A stretch of 64,000 nt of DNA from Nepenthes gracilis (Eukaryota; Streptophyta; Magnoliopsida; Caryophyllales; Nepenthaceae). This document shows positions 10,889-23,153 of the stretch, one piece after another (the stretch's first letter is position 1; every line of letters begins with the position of its first letter). A program made the position numbers and the translations under genes. Under the pieces are notes generated by a model, which made no database searches, was not told the origin of the DNA, and saw nothing but the letters and a program-made list of their open reading frames with translations. The stretch lies in the NCBI GenBank assembly GCA_033239525.1, contig BSYO01000031.1, positions 1,178,001 to 1,242,000 of the forward strand, read 5' to 3'.

Positions 10889-12290
10889 CATTTTGTAATT
10901 CTATCTTCTCCAAAATCACAAGCTACACCTGGAGATATGATAGCATCATCTTTTGCAACCGAATAGTATAACTCTCCATTTCAGCCAACATATCCCATTC
11001 CTTAATCATCAAATGCGCTATCAAACTCGAAGACTTTCGACTCAAGGCATCACCAACCATATTCGCCTTCTTTGGCTGACACTAGATTTTACAATCATAA
11101 TCTTTCAATAGATTTATCTGCCCATGCTGTCGTATGTTTAACCTTTTTCTACAAAAACTAATATTTCAAACTCTAATGATCAGAATAAATCATAAACTTC
11201 TCTCTATACAGATAGTGTCTCTAAATTTTCAAAGCAAATATCTCATTTGTTAACCCCAAATCAGGGGTGGAAAAATTTTGTTCATGAACTTTCAATTGCC
11301 TTGACCCAAAGGCAACAGCCCAACCCCGCTGCATCCATATGCAATGCAAACCTTTCTTAGATGCATCATACGACACCACAACCCTCTTAATCCATTAGGG
11401 ATCAACAAAATCAGTGCAGCTGTCAACCTTCTCTATAATTCCAGGAAGCTATCCTCACAATCATCATTTCAAAGAAACATCATCTTCTTCTACATCAAAC
11501 GAGTCAAATGCACCGCAATCATTGAAAATTCTCAACAAATTGCTTATCATATTCAAGTAGACCCAAGAAACTATGCACCTCCATTGCGTTCGTTAGTCTA
11601 TCTTAATTTGTTACCTCTTCTACCTTCTTTGAATCCACAGACACGCTACATTTAGAGGCAATATGCCCCAAATAACACTTACTCCAACCCACAACTCAAA
11701 TTTTTTTTTTCAATTTGGCTAATAGTTGTCTTTTCCTCAAAATCTATAATGTAGTCCTCAAATGGGTCTCATGCTCCTCAAAACTCATCGAACAAATCAG
11801 AATATTATCAATAAAATCACCACAAACGGATCTAAATACTGTTGAAAAATCTGATCCATAAGATCCATGAAAGATGTCAATGTATTTGACAATACAAAAA
11901 GTATCACCAAAACTCTTAATGACCGTACTTTATCCTGAAAGCCGTTGTAGGCACATTCACCCACTTAATATTTAATTGGTGATATTTCAAACATAAGTTA
12001 ATTTTTTTCAAAACACCGAGCTCCTTACAACTAATCAAACAAATCATCTATCAATTTCTAATAATCATCTATCAAACAAATCATCTCTCAAACAAATCAT
12101 ATTATTTTTTATTATAATCTTATTTAATTCCAAATAATTTACACATAACCTCATTGATCCATCTTTCTCTTTTACAAAACCATTGGATCCCCCACAGCAA
12201 TACACGGATGAATTCTTTCTCCAACAAATTCTATAATTGTTGTTTCAATTCTCTTAATTTAGACAGGCTGTTCTATGTAGAGTCTTCAAA
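10889..12290 (-). pseudogene. G1 pol remnant: reverse transcriptase and RNase H
   Basis: Minus-strand frames around 11,660-12,050 give a decayed RT: NTLTSFMDLMDQIF and QYLDPFVV followed by a broken FIDDIL site. Around 11,180-11,430 an RNase H-like part reads YDASKKGLHCIWMQ and SRQLKVHEQNF, then SDH.SLKY. From 10,889 to 11,100 the segment after RNase H is recognisable only by scattered residues. The order matches G2 (42,180-43,690). Multiple stops and frameshifts rule out function. Confidence 0.75.
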
Positions 12291-12291
12291 A

Positions 12292-12930
12292 TCAGTGCCA
12301 ATGTCGGCACAAACTCAATAGCAAATTCAACCTCTCATTCAAAAAGTAGTTTAGGAAAATTCTCTGGAAAACATCCTTGAATTCATATACAATTAGAAAA
12401 TCCTTAATTACTACAGAACGACTCCAAAATATGGTCACACATGCTAAATAAGTTTGGCACTCATCATTCATTAAATAACTCGCACGCAAAGCCAAAATCA
12501 ATCCTATTGTGTCCTTTCCAATTCTTCCTTGAAATTCAAGAGATTCATTACTCATATTACAAAATGGAACCGTCTTACCTAAACAACCCACGTTGAAATG
12601 AGAACATGCCAATAAAATCATCCCCAAAATAACATTAAAGCCTAACATATCAAGTAAAATCAAATTCGCTTATCACTTATATCTACAAATCCAAACTAGA
12701 TACTGAGGGTACACAATATCAACAGACAAAGATTTACCTACTGTGGTAAATACCATTAAAGCACATTCCAAAAATTGGGAAGGCATATATAATTTGCACA
12801 CAAATTTTGGGGCCTCAATCTTATTCCCTTGTCTTAACTGACTAAATTCATTTTTCTTAATTTTTTGAATTCTAGATGAGAAAAAACTTCTCCAGAAATG
12901 CCTCCACAAAAACATCTAAATAAATCTTCG
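12292..12930 (-). pseudogene. G1 protease and protease-RT linker remnant
   Basis: The frame 12,292-12,663 reads DMLGFNVILGM, the second protease motif with its W lost, then ASYLMNDECQTYLACV and a VYEFKDVFQ segment. These match the G2 reading at 43,646-44,092. The frame 12,673-12,915 gives LECALMVFTTVGKSL, which corresponds to the segment after the catalytic D of gypsy protease. The catalytic Asp motif itself is not readable. Confidence 0.75.
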
Positions 12931-12949
12931 TAGTTTTTATTCCCAAAAT

Positions 12950-13240
12950 GCAGTGTTAAGCAGCCCACCACTAGCATGCCTCAACCCCCAACTTATATGC
13001 AGTGAACTTAACTTCATCTTCATCCAAGCAACCAATAACCTCAAAAACATTTTCCACCTTCTGAAGTTAATTTTTAGCCTTGATCATATCAAACTCTATC
13101 AAAACTTTGGAACACTCTTAATCAGTCAAAGGAAGCTCCACCTTGCCCTTGATCAGCCATCCTTCTCACAACAGCTAAATCTTTATCTAGTTGTTGGATT
13201 ATACAACCCATTATGTCACTCGCGTGACCCATCATAGCCA
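12950..13240 (-). pseudogene. G1 gag remnant (capsid core)
   Basis: One minus-strand frame reads FDMIKAKN, a stop, LQKVENVFEVIGCLDEDEVK, then FTAYKLGVEA and WW. This is the conserved core of plant gypsy gag. It lies next to the protease remnant, so the gag C-terminus and zinc knuckle are missing. Confidence 0.75.
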
Positions 13241-13372
13241 AATAGCCAACTTTCCAATTCAAACTTAAACCTTCATAACCCGAATTTCTATTATTCACCA
13301 TAGATAATACTTATCATGCCAAATATTTAATCAATTATTTACCAAAATGACCAAAAATACCTCTCCTTATAA

Positions 13373-13388
13373 CTATTCTCTAATACCA
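13373..13388 (-). other. G1 primer binding site (tRNA-iMet type)
   Basis: The minus strand reads TGGTATTAGAGAATAG, four bases past the 5' LTR end. It differs from the usual TGGTATCAGAGAATAG (seen in G2) by one C-to-T change. Confidence 0.75.
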
Positions 13389-13392
13389 TTTT

Positions 13393-15377
13393 TGTCATGA
13401 ACTTAGACCAAAGTAAGTCTAATAGAGTAATCAATAAATCCTAGAATAATATAAATAAACTCCCAACTCGGGTGTGATATAATCAGACGGATCATAAAAT
13501 TTTATCATTCAAATAATAATCATAAATAGAACCAAAAACTCATTAAAGGTTCACATTGAACAACAATCTAGATAATATATACATACGACCTGCTCAATAA
13601 ATATTGTAAGAAAGGTGACAAATCAGAATAAATACAATATAATCCAACAACAAAACATTTTGACTGTTCTAATTATATATAACCATGGGCCTACATTCAA
13701 CCAATCCCAAATATCTTGAATACTGCTAACACAAACTCAAACAAAAACAAAGCTAAAACTCACCATAACAAACAACAACGATCAGATTATGTCCAGGCTC
13801 CTACAATATATCCATATCCGTTAATTTGAATGGATGAGAAATAAAAACCATGAGCTTAGAGCTTAATAATTATCATATCAAATATATATATAAACAAATA
13901 TGTCTGACAAATCAAAGAGATGGTCCATAAATACATTAAAATGGGTAAAAGACACAAGTCTAAAAATCTAATACTAAAGTCAAATCACAAATTTGAAAAA
14001 CCCTATATCCACGATCAAAACACAAATTCGTATCATAATTAGACATCAAAATTCAAATCATAAATCTAAATCATAAGTTGAAATCAAAAGTTATGGGGGT
14101 AGTCTCATACTCAAATTATAAGCCAAATCGAAATGTAGTCCCATAGGGATATACTCATAACCAATCACGATTTGGAGTCAAGTTATATAATCTAAATCAT
14201 ATCATATAACAAATTGTGATCCAATATTATATCCATATGAAACGTATACTGAACAAAATACAATTCAGACCCAAATCAAATATGAATAAATAAAGGCTGA
14301 AACAAAATCATATAAATCGAAACATATTTTGAAATAAACTACATACTTAAATGTATGAGACTAACACAAATCTCATTTGCGGATAAACCTACGAATCTCA
14401 AATCAAGTCCAAATACAAATCTATATAAAAATACAAAGTATGTATGAAATCGGAGAATCAAAGACTAGGAGACCGATTTGATGAAGGGTTATGCATACTC
14501 TAAATAACCTTAAACCATATCAACTGTAATGTAGGCTAGTAGGTTAGGCTATTTATGAACATTATCTCCCAAAGATATGGAATAAGCTTACTATATTTTG
14601 CCACCTGTGATATTGGGTGTAATCCTCAAGTTTAGTATATACATTAGAACTTTCGAATATATTAGTTTTTCATTCAATTATCTTACGATGGTTCTCATTA
14701 AAACACATATGGGATAGGTCAACTATAAACACAAACTCTTCCCACCGGTGAAAGAGGGACTCATAAATATTTTTCCACCGGGAACACAGTCCCCTAGTTA
14801 AGAGAGGTGCTACATATCACATATCGAATCATATCATATATTGAATTACAAAGGTAGCAAACTCATCCTCGGGCAGTATGCATGTGGACTAATGCATAGC
14901 GTATGTAGGTATTCATGACTTTTTCCCTATAAATATATTAATACTTAAACATACGGTCTCAAATATCTATTCATTTTTTCATAAAATAATAAAATCCTCA
15001 AATATTTGCAAAATTCAAATAAAACCCTCAAATAATCGATAAAAAGGTTATGCATGCATAAGCATATTGATATGTATGTATTCATAACTTTTTTCATACA
15101 AATATACTGATATTTAAATATATTATCTCAATTATTTATCCATTTTGTCATAAAATAATAAAACTCTCAAATACTTGCAAAACCTGAATAAAACCCCCAA
15201 ACGATATGTAAAAAGGTCATGCATGTATAAAGAAAACACGTGGGCAAAATAAAAATAACATGCATAAATATTAAACTACCAAATAAATATGAAACATATA
15301 ATATACTAAAATAGATCAGGGATAAGGCTTATAGATACTTATTTTAATATAATATTAAGCAAATCTGATAAAAGGAT
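13393..15377 (-). mobile_element. 5' LTR of G1 (distal part)
   Basis: On the + strand it starts TGTCATGAACTTAG beside the primer site and matches the LTR at 1-4467 throughout. Homology stops at 15,377 where a C-like LTR begins. About 360 bp that the left LTR has (4467-4826) are not found on the right side. Relative to the left LTR it carries a 169-bp tandem duplication at 14,905-15,242. Confidence 0.8.
14905..15242. repeat. 169-bp tandem duplication in the G1 5' LTR
   Basis: GTAGGTATTCATGAC at 14,905 and GTATGTATTCATAAC at 15,074 start two diverged copies, each running through TCTCAAATATCTATTCATTTT-type sequence to a GCATGCATAA/GCATGTATAA end. The left LTR of G1 has one copy (about 4167-4325). 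Confidence 0.75.
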
Positions 15378-17690
15378 TGTGATGGATCACGCCTCCAAAT
15401 CTCGTCATTACCTCTAATCATAAATAAATAATCAAATAATTGAAAAGAAAATTCATTAGACGTGGGAAACTACAACTGACATCAACATAAATAAATAAAG
15501 AATATACACAGGATCTAAAAATATGCCACGACATCAGTGGCTCGTATATCGACCCATAAATACGACGTCAGACCTTTAGTAAGGAAAGATACCTACTAAA
15601 ATATCAATTTAATAAATAAATACATATCTAACAATATTGCGGAAGCAAAAATATATCCATAACAAACTTTCTCCATAACCTACACAACATAAAATATCCA
15701 ATTTTATTTCCACAAAATTAATCCAATACAAAAATATCAATCCTGTCCATGATCAAACACAAAATCGTTAGCTATGGATAATACAAAAATACCACACAGG
15801 TTAATAATATCGATCAAAAATTCATAACACATCAAAGACCATATCCGGAATAAAAGTAACTAATCTACAATAAGCAAAATAATCTAAACCTGTCTAAAAT
15901 ATAACAACATATAAATATCAGAGCTAACAAGCCTAAACTCTTCCAAATCTTTAATTTTGTTTGTTAGGCAAGAACTCCTACATCTCCTGCTCATTTGAAG
16001 GTTAGTAAAAATAGTAATGAAGTTAACTAAATACTCAGTAAGGTATAATATATAAAAGAATATGCATACTTTTAATTTAAATACATATTAGAAGGAAAAT
16101 AAGAATCATGATCGTATGCAAAAGTTTAAACGTGTACAAAAGCTTTCATGATGCATATCCAATTTTTTTATCTTTATATTTAGCTAGAAAACATACTTAA
16201 ATCTTACTTTTCATTGGAAACCAGGGCTAGTAGGTATTATTAGCTAAAGGAGTAGTCGAAAGAAACCTAAATTGTATTTATTTCTACATAATCTAATCCT
16301 TCTTCTCCTATACTCAACCTCAAGGTGGGGCTGTCTACATTAATATACCCTACAGATGGGGCCAGAAACTACAAGCAGTTTTCATAGTAAATAACGATCT
16401 CACACTATAATATACTAAGATATACTAAAATATACAATATGTCGAACATTCCTTAGTCCAATTTCTTAACTTCTTAGAAAATTCCACACTCGACTTCATA
16501 CAGTCTTGGTTCTCACTCTTTTAGAGAATGATTCATAATTTTTTAACATAACTGTAGAATTTCACTCATAATTCTTTTCAATGCGTATATGTTTATTTAT
16601 TGTCATATGGTATTCACATAATTTCAAATACATGTATAAATTGACATGAAGCTTAAGGAAAGCTAGGAAATTTTTATTACGTTGTACAAAACAGAAACAT
16701 TATCATTTTCGAATTATAAACATTAAATTCCATGCACTTTCTGCTTCATATGTATAATATACATTTAATCCTTAAAATTTTGAAAAACTAAATTCAATCC
16801 TAGGGTTCAAGGTTTCAAACAACATGACAAAAATATACAAATGGGTAATTTTCACAATACTGGTCCCTATATTTAACATATGGGACATTTCGGGAAGAAA
16901 ATTTGTACATTTAAAGGACTTAATATAATTACTTGAACATGCAAAGTATCATATACAAAATGCAAGTGAGAAAACATTATAATAACTCGAAATCATAGCA
17001 TGCGTGGGGTTAGAGTTACTGATTTAACACAATACTTTACGTAAACTTCGAAATCGGATGAGAAATAAACATGTATACACATTGTTCACACATATACTTC
17101 AAAATCAAAAAGCAAATCGACTTATATGTATATTTAACACGTGAATACTTCAAAATCGGAATTTGGATGGGTATTTGAACAAGAATATCCGGAAGGAACG
17201 ATAAGAAATGAGCAACAAGAGAAAGAAAAGTATAGGAGTGTACTTACTTTGACCTGATCTACGAGTTTCTCAACAAGCTCTACCCCAAAACGAACCTAAG
17301 AGCTTCGATCTCCTCTTCTCTTTTTTCACCATTGCACATTCTCTCTCTTCTCTCTCTCCTCTTCTGTAAAACAATGATGGAAAGAAACTGAGCATGCAGG
17401 TTAAATGTCCAGACTGACACTCGAAAGCCAGTTAAGCGCCTCTCAAGCACGGCCCCACTGGAAATCGCGCTCAAGCGTTGATTTAACCCCACAGGCGTGC
17501 CTCAAGCGTGGCCCAAACCCGACCTTAAACTGACTTTTTTTCACACTTTTTCACATCCAATGCCTTAACCGGTTGGAACAACTTCCTCCTTGGTAAGAGT
17601 TCCACCACTTGGATATTAGAAATCTGAATAATTATAAGTACCATATATTTTTACTATATTTTATACATATAGATCCACAATGTTTTTAGT
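15378..17690 (-). mobile_element. C-like gypsy LTR nested in the G1 5' LTR
   Basis: It begins TGTGATGGATCACGCC and follows the same order as the G2 LTRs: ATGCCACGACATCAGTGGC, GGTTAGTAAAAATAGTAATG, the CTAGTAGG block, the CT-rich leader and a GC-rich block at 17,400-17,510. It ends near CATATAGATCCACAATGTTTTT. AGGAT (15,373-15,377) and AGGAA (17,691-17,695) could be a target duplication. However, G1 LTR sequence does not resume on the right, so the right edge is uncertain. The minus-strand frame 17,280-17,492 lies within it and is not a gene. Confidence 0.65.
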
Positions 17691-18140
17691 AGGAAATTAT
17701 ATAATATATATATAAATATATATGTGATTCTATTTTTTTTTTAAATGTTCTGTTATTTATTTATATTATTAACTTTTATTTAGGTATTTATTTTATTGTA
17801 GGAAAAATTTTATCAAAAACTTTCATTAAGAATTCTAAAATTTGACATTCATCTTAGACTCTTTACAACTTCAAAGTTTTATGACTCCGAATATGTGATA
17901 ATATATGATTTAAAATGTGATCAATATGAATAATATCTAGAAAGAATAAAGTTGGTACTACAATAATGTTTGAAAACCGAACAGAAAAATAGAAGGTGGA
18001 AATATTGAATTCAAAATCTAATACTGATCAATAGTTGAATGACACCATAATATATAATATGATAATATTACAAATATATAAAGAAATTAATATTCGAAAA
18101 AATATATAAAAACATTTAAAAACTTTTCTATTTTTTATTT
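17691..18140. other. AT-rich stretch, nothing recognised
   Basis: Very AT-rich sequence with a short AT run near 17,700-17,730. It probably belongs to the internal region of the gypsy element whose gag start follows, but no protein motif is readable. Confidence 0.4.
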
Positions 18141-18640
18141 TAATCTCAATCTTAGTTTTTTTTCTCAATTTTATTCTTAAATTTAATATGTCTAACTTTT
18201 TCAAATTGGCGCGTGTTCTTTTTCCTCTTCTTCGTCGACCACCAATAGTCCGGTTTCCCATCCAACTTATGAGAGGTGAAAATAACTTTATTCTCTTCAG
18301 GACGGTGAATAATTTCAAAAACCTATTCAATCTGTCCGATCTAGATCTCAAATTTTTCAGGATTTGAGTCGCCCATGAACCATGGTGCTCTCTCATTAGT
18401 AAATTGATCATATGCTATTGTGGTTGCCACAGGATTTGTCATCGCAGGCTTTGGGTGTTGCATTTATCACGCTTTTGATTCCATTATATCCACCATCTTT
18501 GCAATGATGGCCAAATACTCCCCCTCCTTATCGAGGCGAGATCTTAGTCTAAAACCACATTGTCTAGAAGATATCTTTCAGTTCTAACACAAAATAATTC
18601 ACCAAATAAGGTTCTCCAACAAAAATAAGACACTCTTCTT
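18141..18640 (-). pseudogene. Gypsy gag N-terminal remnant (family E element)
   Basis: A minus-strand frame from about 18,380 gives FMGDSNPEKFE, VFEIIHRPEENKVIFTSHKL and then DGKPDYWW, the capsid core of Tekay gag. The sequence at 18,420-18,550 matches the first codons of G2 gag (45,150-45,333). Most of the frame is now broken. It sits just inside the primer site at 18,645-18,658. Confidence 0.7.
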
Positions 18641-18644
18641 ATAT

Positions 18645-18658
18645 TTTCTTTGATACCA
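18645..18658 (-). other. Primer binding site of the family E element
   Basis: The minus strand reads TGGTATCAAAGAAA, a tRNA-iMet-type primer site, about seven bases past the LTR end at 18,666. Confidence 0.65.
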
Positions 18659-18665
18659 CCTCTTC

Positions 18666-21600
18666 TGTTATGTCCCCATCAATGGATTTTTTTTATTTAA
18701 TTTTCTTAATTAATATGAAATCAGATATTTTTTGTTCTTTAATTTTACAAAAGTTTATAATTTATTCCTCCGACAAAGTTAAACCTCAAATAGACAACGG
18801 ATGGAAACTTGCAATTAAATATCAATAAGTAATTCAAAAAAAAAAGTAATCAATCAAATCATAAGGCTTGAAGTACCACACTTGAAAGTGACTCCAAATA
18901 CTAATCATGTCATAATCTCGAAACACATTAAGGAGATTCGTCCAAACTAAAATTAGATTAAATACAGAAAATTGTGTCTTAGACTTGCTATTGGACAAAC
19001 CAAATTCCAACAAACTTACCAACAAAAATATTATAAACTTTTATACAATACAAAACGATTACCTGAAATAAAATAAATATCCTAAAATTACTATTCTAAG
19101 ACAAAATATAATATTCAAAATTTTTAATTTATAATTTTATATTCCTAAATAGCCTTCTTGCTGACTTCATTTACTTGCAAGTCCATCCCAAGTCCTCTAA
19201 TCTAAAAAGTTCCTGAAATTAAAAATATGAGTGAGCCAATTATTTGACAAGGTATACAAATTTTTATAATCAAATATATCATGTAATTTTTATAACACTC
19301 ATGTATAAATTTTAAACTGATAATTTAATTTTCTTCTTTCAATAATGTATTAATAAAATATGCTCAAATCATATAAATTCTTATAGACCATAGATTAGTA
19401 AGGCCTCACTGGCAAATGAGAAAATAATCTGTCATGACTCAGGAATATATACGTAGGTCAATAACAATAATTCATAATAATATAAAATTTTAATAAATAA
19501 TATTAATATGATAAAACTCGACCCATGTGTGACAAACCATACATACACAGGACCCAATACATTATAACCCATACAAGACCTTAGTAGATATAAATTTGGA
19601 TATCATAAAATGATACATATTGTTTAAATATCGTAAGGGAGGTATCCAAAGCTAACAACAATTTATCAACATAATATAATGACTTCAAAATATCCGATAT
19701 ATGGTCCAAGGCCCTCATCCGGCCAATATAACAACCACAATACATGCTTGAAATTTAGAACATAACTAATATAAATATATCTATTCACTGATCGAGATAT
19801 GCTGTGTCAAATTATGTCAGAACTCCTACAAGTGTATTAAAGTTACTAGTTTGAAGGGATAAAATATAAAAAATATGAGCTTGAAACTAAGCAAATATTA
19901 TCATCATATATAAAATAGCATAGAAATCAGAGCGAAGGGATTTCATATAATAATCATGTAAGACAAACCATAAGGTCTGTAAAATTCCTAAAAATTAAGG
20001 AATAGTCTTGTACTAAATCATCGTCCATCGCAAATTGTCCCATCGGGATATAATTATAATAAATTACGATTTGATCAAATCTCATAAATAATATCATAAA
20101 GTATCATAGCATATTGTAATTCAAGGTCATATTGTATAAATCGTAATCGTCACCACATCCGCATAAAACACATACAATCATCTAGATCTAAAACACATAA
20201 TCTCATATTAAAAATATCAAAGGATTCGAAATCAAAATATATAATCAAAATATGTTTCGGGTTTAAAACATATCGATACGTACGAGATATTCCTATCACC
20301 AAATTTGTGGGTCAATCCGTGTATCTCAAATTACAGTTCAATGTAAATTCATATAGAAATATAAAGCATGTATAAAATTGGAGAACCAAAGATAATTAGA
20401 CCAATTTAAGGAAGAGTTACAGTCATCCAGTAATCTTGATTACATTGGCTGTGTTTTAGGCTAATAGCTTAAGGCCCAATTGCGTTTTAGGCCGACAGCT
20501 CAAGGCTATCTATGTGCCTTGGCTCCCATAAATTTGAAATTTGCTCACTATGTTTTGTCATCCGTAACTTTGGGTATAACCTTAAATTTTGTTATATATT
20601 AGGACGTCTGAATATATTAATTTTTTTAAATTTATTACAATGGTTTTTATTAAAATGTATGGGGCATGTCAACTACATCACAGCTCAACCATCCTGCCAT
20701 ATATCACATATGTCCTCGTCAAGATCACAGTCCTTCTATCGGGAGAGGTTCCACAAATATCACATATCTTAGATCACAAATTGAACCCTAGGATCTTGGA
20801 CCACCGCGGTCCTACAAACTAGTGACCTCCTCCCCCAATAGCATGTATGGGTACTGATATAAGGCCTGATTCATGGTTTTGTAACATACTGATATACGAA
20901 TATACATATATATATCGTCCGAATTTTTATAAATAATAAAATAACATGCATGTAAATAATAAATAGAGAGGTGCATAAAAATTATATGCATGTAAACGAA
21001 ATCTCCAAAATATGCATAGATATCATCGGATACGAAAACAGACCAATGATTTGACTTACAGATATTTGCTTTAACGTTTTACCAAGTAGATTTGACGAAA
21101 AGATGTTCTGAGATACTTGATCACCACCTTCTCTCTCTTCTTCTTCTTCCTCTTTCTCTCTTATCTCTTGACTCTACGGGCAAAAATATCCAAAAACTTA
21201 ACCCATGCGCCTTTACACCTCGTGCTCGAGCATGGTCATTCTGGCACTCGCGCTCGAACAAGCCTCGAGCACTCATCGGGCGCACCCATACTGGAAATTG
21301 TGTCTCTCTGGTGCTACCCACTCGAGCACGAAATACCAAACCGAAATCCTTTAAAATTTTTACAAAAATACTATTAATCCAATACATTCAATTAACCCAA
21401 AAATATTAAATACATAGAAAATACATTAAATGGGCATCTGCGTATTACATAATTAAAACTTAGGTTATGTATATTTCTATACAACTAAATACGTTACGCT
21501 ACTATTCATGACCGACGGGTGAACTGTCATATATATAACCCTAAAAATAGGATAGAATGCCATTTTTAATCTATAGATGATAGGTTCAAGTCTTGATTAC

Positions 21601-22522
21601 GGCTATAATATGTTAATACTTATCATAATATATTACAATTAATTTCTACAATGGTTCATATATAAATGAATGGAAAACTCTACATAAATAATAATAATCT
21701 TTTATATTTTCTTATATCAAAAAAATATTTTTATTTTTCATAAATTATAGAGTTTTTTATAACTTCTTAAATACATATCATGCAGTGCATCATAATTCTT
21801 GTAGGATCTTAAATATATAATTTTAAAATATACAAAAGTTATATTTTGAAAATTTCAAACCTATGGAACTATTCACAACAATGGCAAAAAATCAATAAAA
21901 GTTTTGTGGTTTCAACATTTTCTTTCAATTATCAAGCATGTAGGAACAATTTAAGTGTGAAATCAATGCATGTATAATACACATTTGAAGGTTTGAAATA
22001 CACGAGAGTATTACATACAAAAAATCAAAGCATATAAGAGAATTCAAGTATAATTTCAGAACACATGTGAACATTTTTGTAGGAAAAGCATATTGGAAAC
22101 ACAAGATATAGAAAATAATGGCATAAATTTTATAAAAGTTTCATAGAATCGGAGTAAGATCATATGCATGTAAAATATAAATTTTTAAGTTACAATAATA
22201 TAATATATATGAATATTTAAAATAATAAATATTTAAGAAAATAGAGAAAGATCAATGACTAAAGAAAGATGGTTTAGATGTAATTGTCTTAACTTGATTT
22301 TATTCAAGAATTGCTTAATTTCTCGTTGATTTCCCTTCTCCTGCTTTTTTCTCTTCTTTTCTCTCTTTTTTAATTCTTTATCTCTCACCTCTCTCAAAGA
22401 CTAGCTTAAAATGACCTACATTCAGACAAAAAATAGCTTTTATAGCGAGTTGATGTGTTATGCATGGGTTAGGCATGGATCATACATGACTGTACACAAG
22501 TGTCAATCAGGCGCACATTAGG
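18666..22522 (-). mobile_element. 5' LTR of the family E gypsy element, interrupted by B2
   Basis: On the + strand it starts TGTTATGTCCCC beside the primer site. It matches the LTR at 54,541-56,160 in order, including the CAAGTCCATCCCAAG and ATATGCTCAAATCATAT blocks and a CT-rich leader. B2 (19,430-21,449) is inserted in it. It is cut at 22,523 by a family D LTR, within its GC-rich promoter-side block. Confidence 0.7.
19430..21449 (-). mobile_element. Solo LTR B2 (gypsy, 2.0 kb), nested in the family E LTR
   Basis: It begins TGTCATGACTCAGG and ends CGTATTACA. TAATC (19,425-19,429) precedes it and TAATT (21,450-21,454) follows. The second family E LTR is unoccupied here and reads TAATCAAAACTT (55,146), so one flank has mutated by C-to-T. 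It is the same family as B1. A GC-rich block lies at about 21,210-21,330. Confidence 0.85.
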
Positions 22523-22767
22523 TATAACACCCAGATTCCTATTTAAAATTATTTTAATATTATTTATTATTTTGGATAAATTAGATATGTTGAAATTAAT
22601 TTTATGTTAAAAAATATTAAAAAGAAATTGGAGCGATCGGCTTGCGCCCAAGGTGCACCTGCGTTGGCGCCCGCGGTGCACCTGTGTTGCCGCCCGCATG
22701 CCTCTCTACTCTCTTCTATATTATTATTATTATTATTATTATAACTATCCTTTTTCTTTTATTGTCC

Positions 22768-22858
<91 letters not shown>

Positions 22859-23153
22859 TAGAAGGGAGCAGAGAGGCATGTGGGAGAAGCAGGGAAAGGA
22901 AAAGAAAGAAGAAGAGAAAGAGGGCAGCAACAAAAGTAGAGTAGTGCAGAGAAGAAGAAGAAGAGAGAGGGGGGAAAGAGGAGAAAAAAAGAAAGAGGTC
23001 GCGTGGGCGAAGGAGGACGTAGAGAGAGGGAGAGCAGAGGAGGAGGCACGCGGTAGAGAAAGAGGAGGAAGGCGCGGGGAAAGAGAAGAGAGAAATGATA
23101 GAGTTTGGATAACTCGGAGTATCCTTTTATTAGATCTATTTAGTGTAAGTTGA
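22523..23153 (+). mobile_element. Family D gypsy LTR, 5' part
   Basis: It starts TATAACACCCAGATTCC (canonical TGTAACACCC with a G-to-A change), then AT-rich U3, a GC-rich block (22,630-22,700), an AAT microsatellite hairpin, and a purine-rich leader. It ends in TTTTATTAGATCT and GTAAGTTGAG. Another D-like start is at 54,260. Homology stops near 23,153, where Tat-element sequence begins. Long frames on either strand here come from the simple repeat and purine tract. Confidence 0.65.
22697..22880. repeat. Imperfect inverted repeat with AAT microsatellite
   Basis: CATGCCTCTCTACTCTCTTC at 22,697 and its near-complement ending GCAGAGAGGCATG at 22,880 form arms of at least 32 bp with two mismatches. 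They enclose a TTA run (22,720-22,740), a short spacer and about 30 AAT units (22,768-22,858). The microsatellite can extend the pairing. Confidence 0.85.

Noticed and set aside
15378..22522. C-like LTR and family E LTR as a pair flanking the gag remnant at 18,141-18,640
   Set aside because: Their sequences differ in start, order of blocks and length; they belong to different families.
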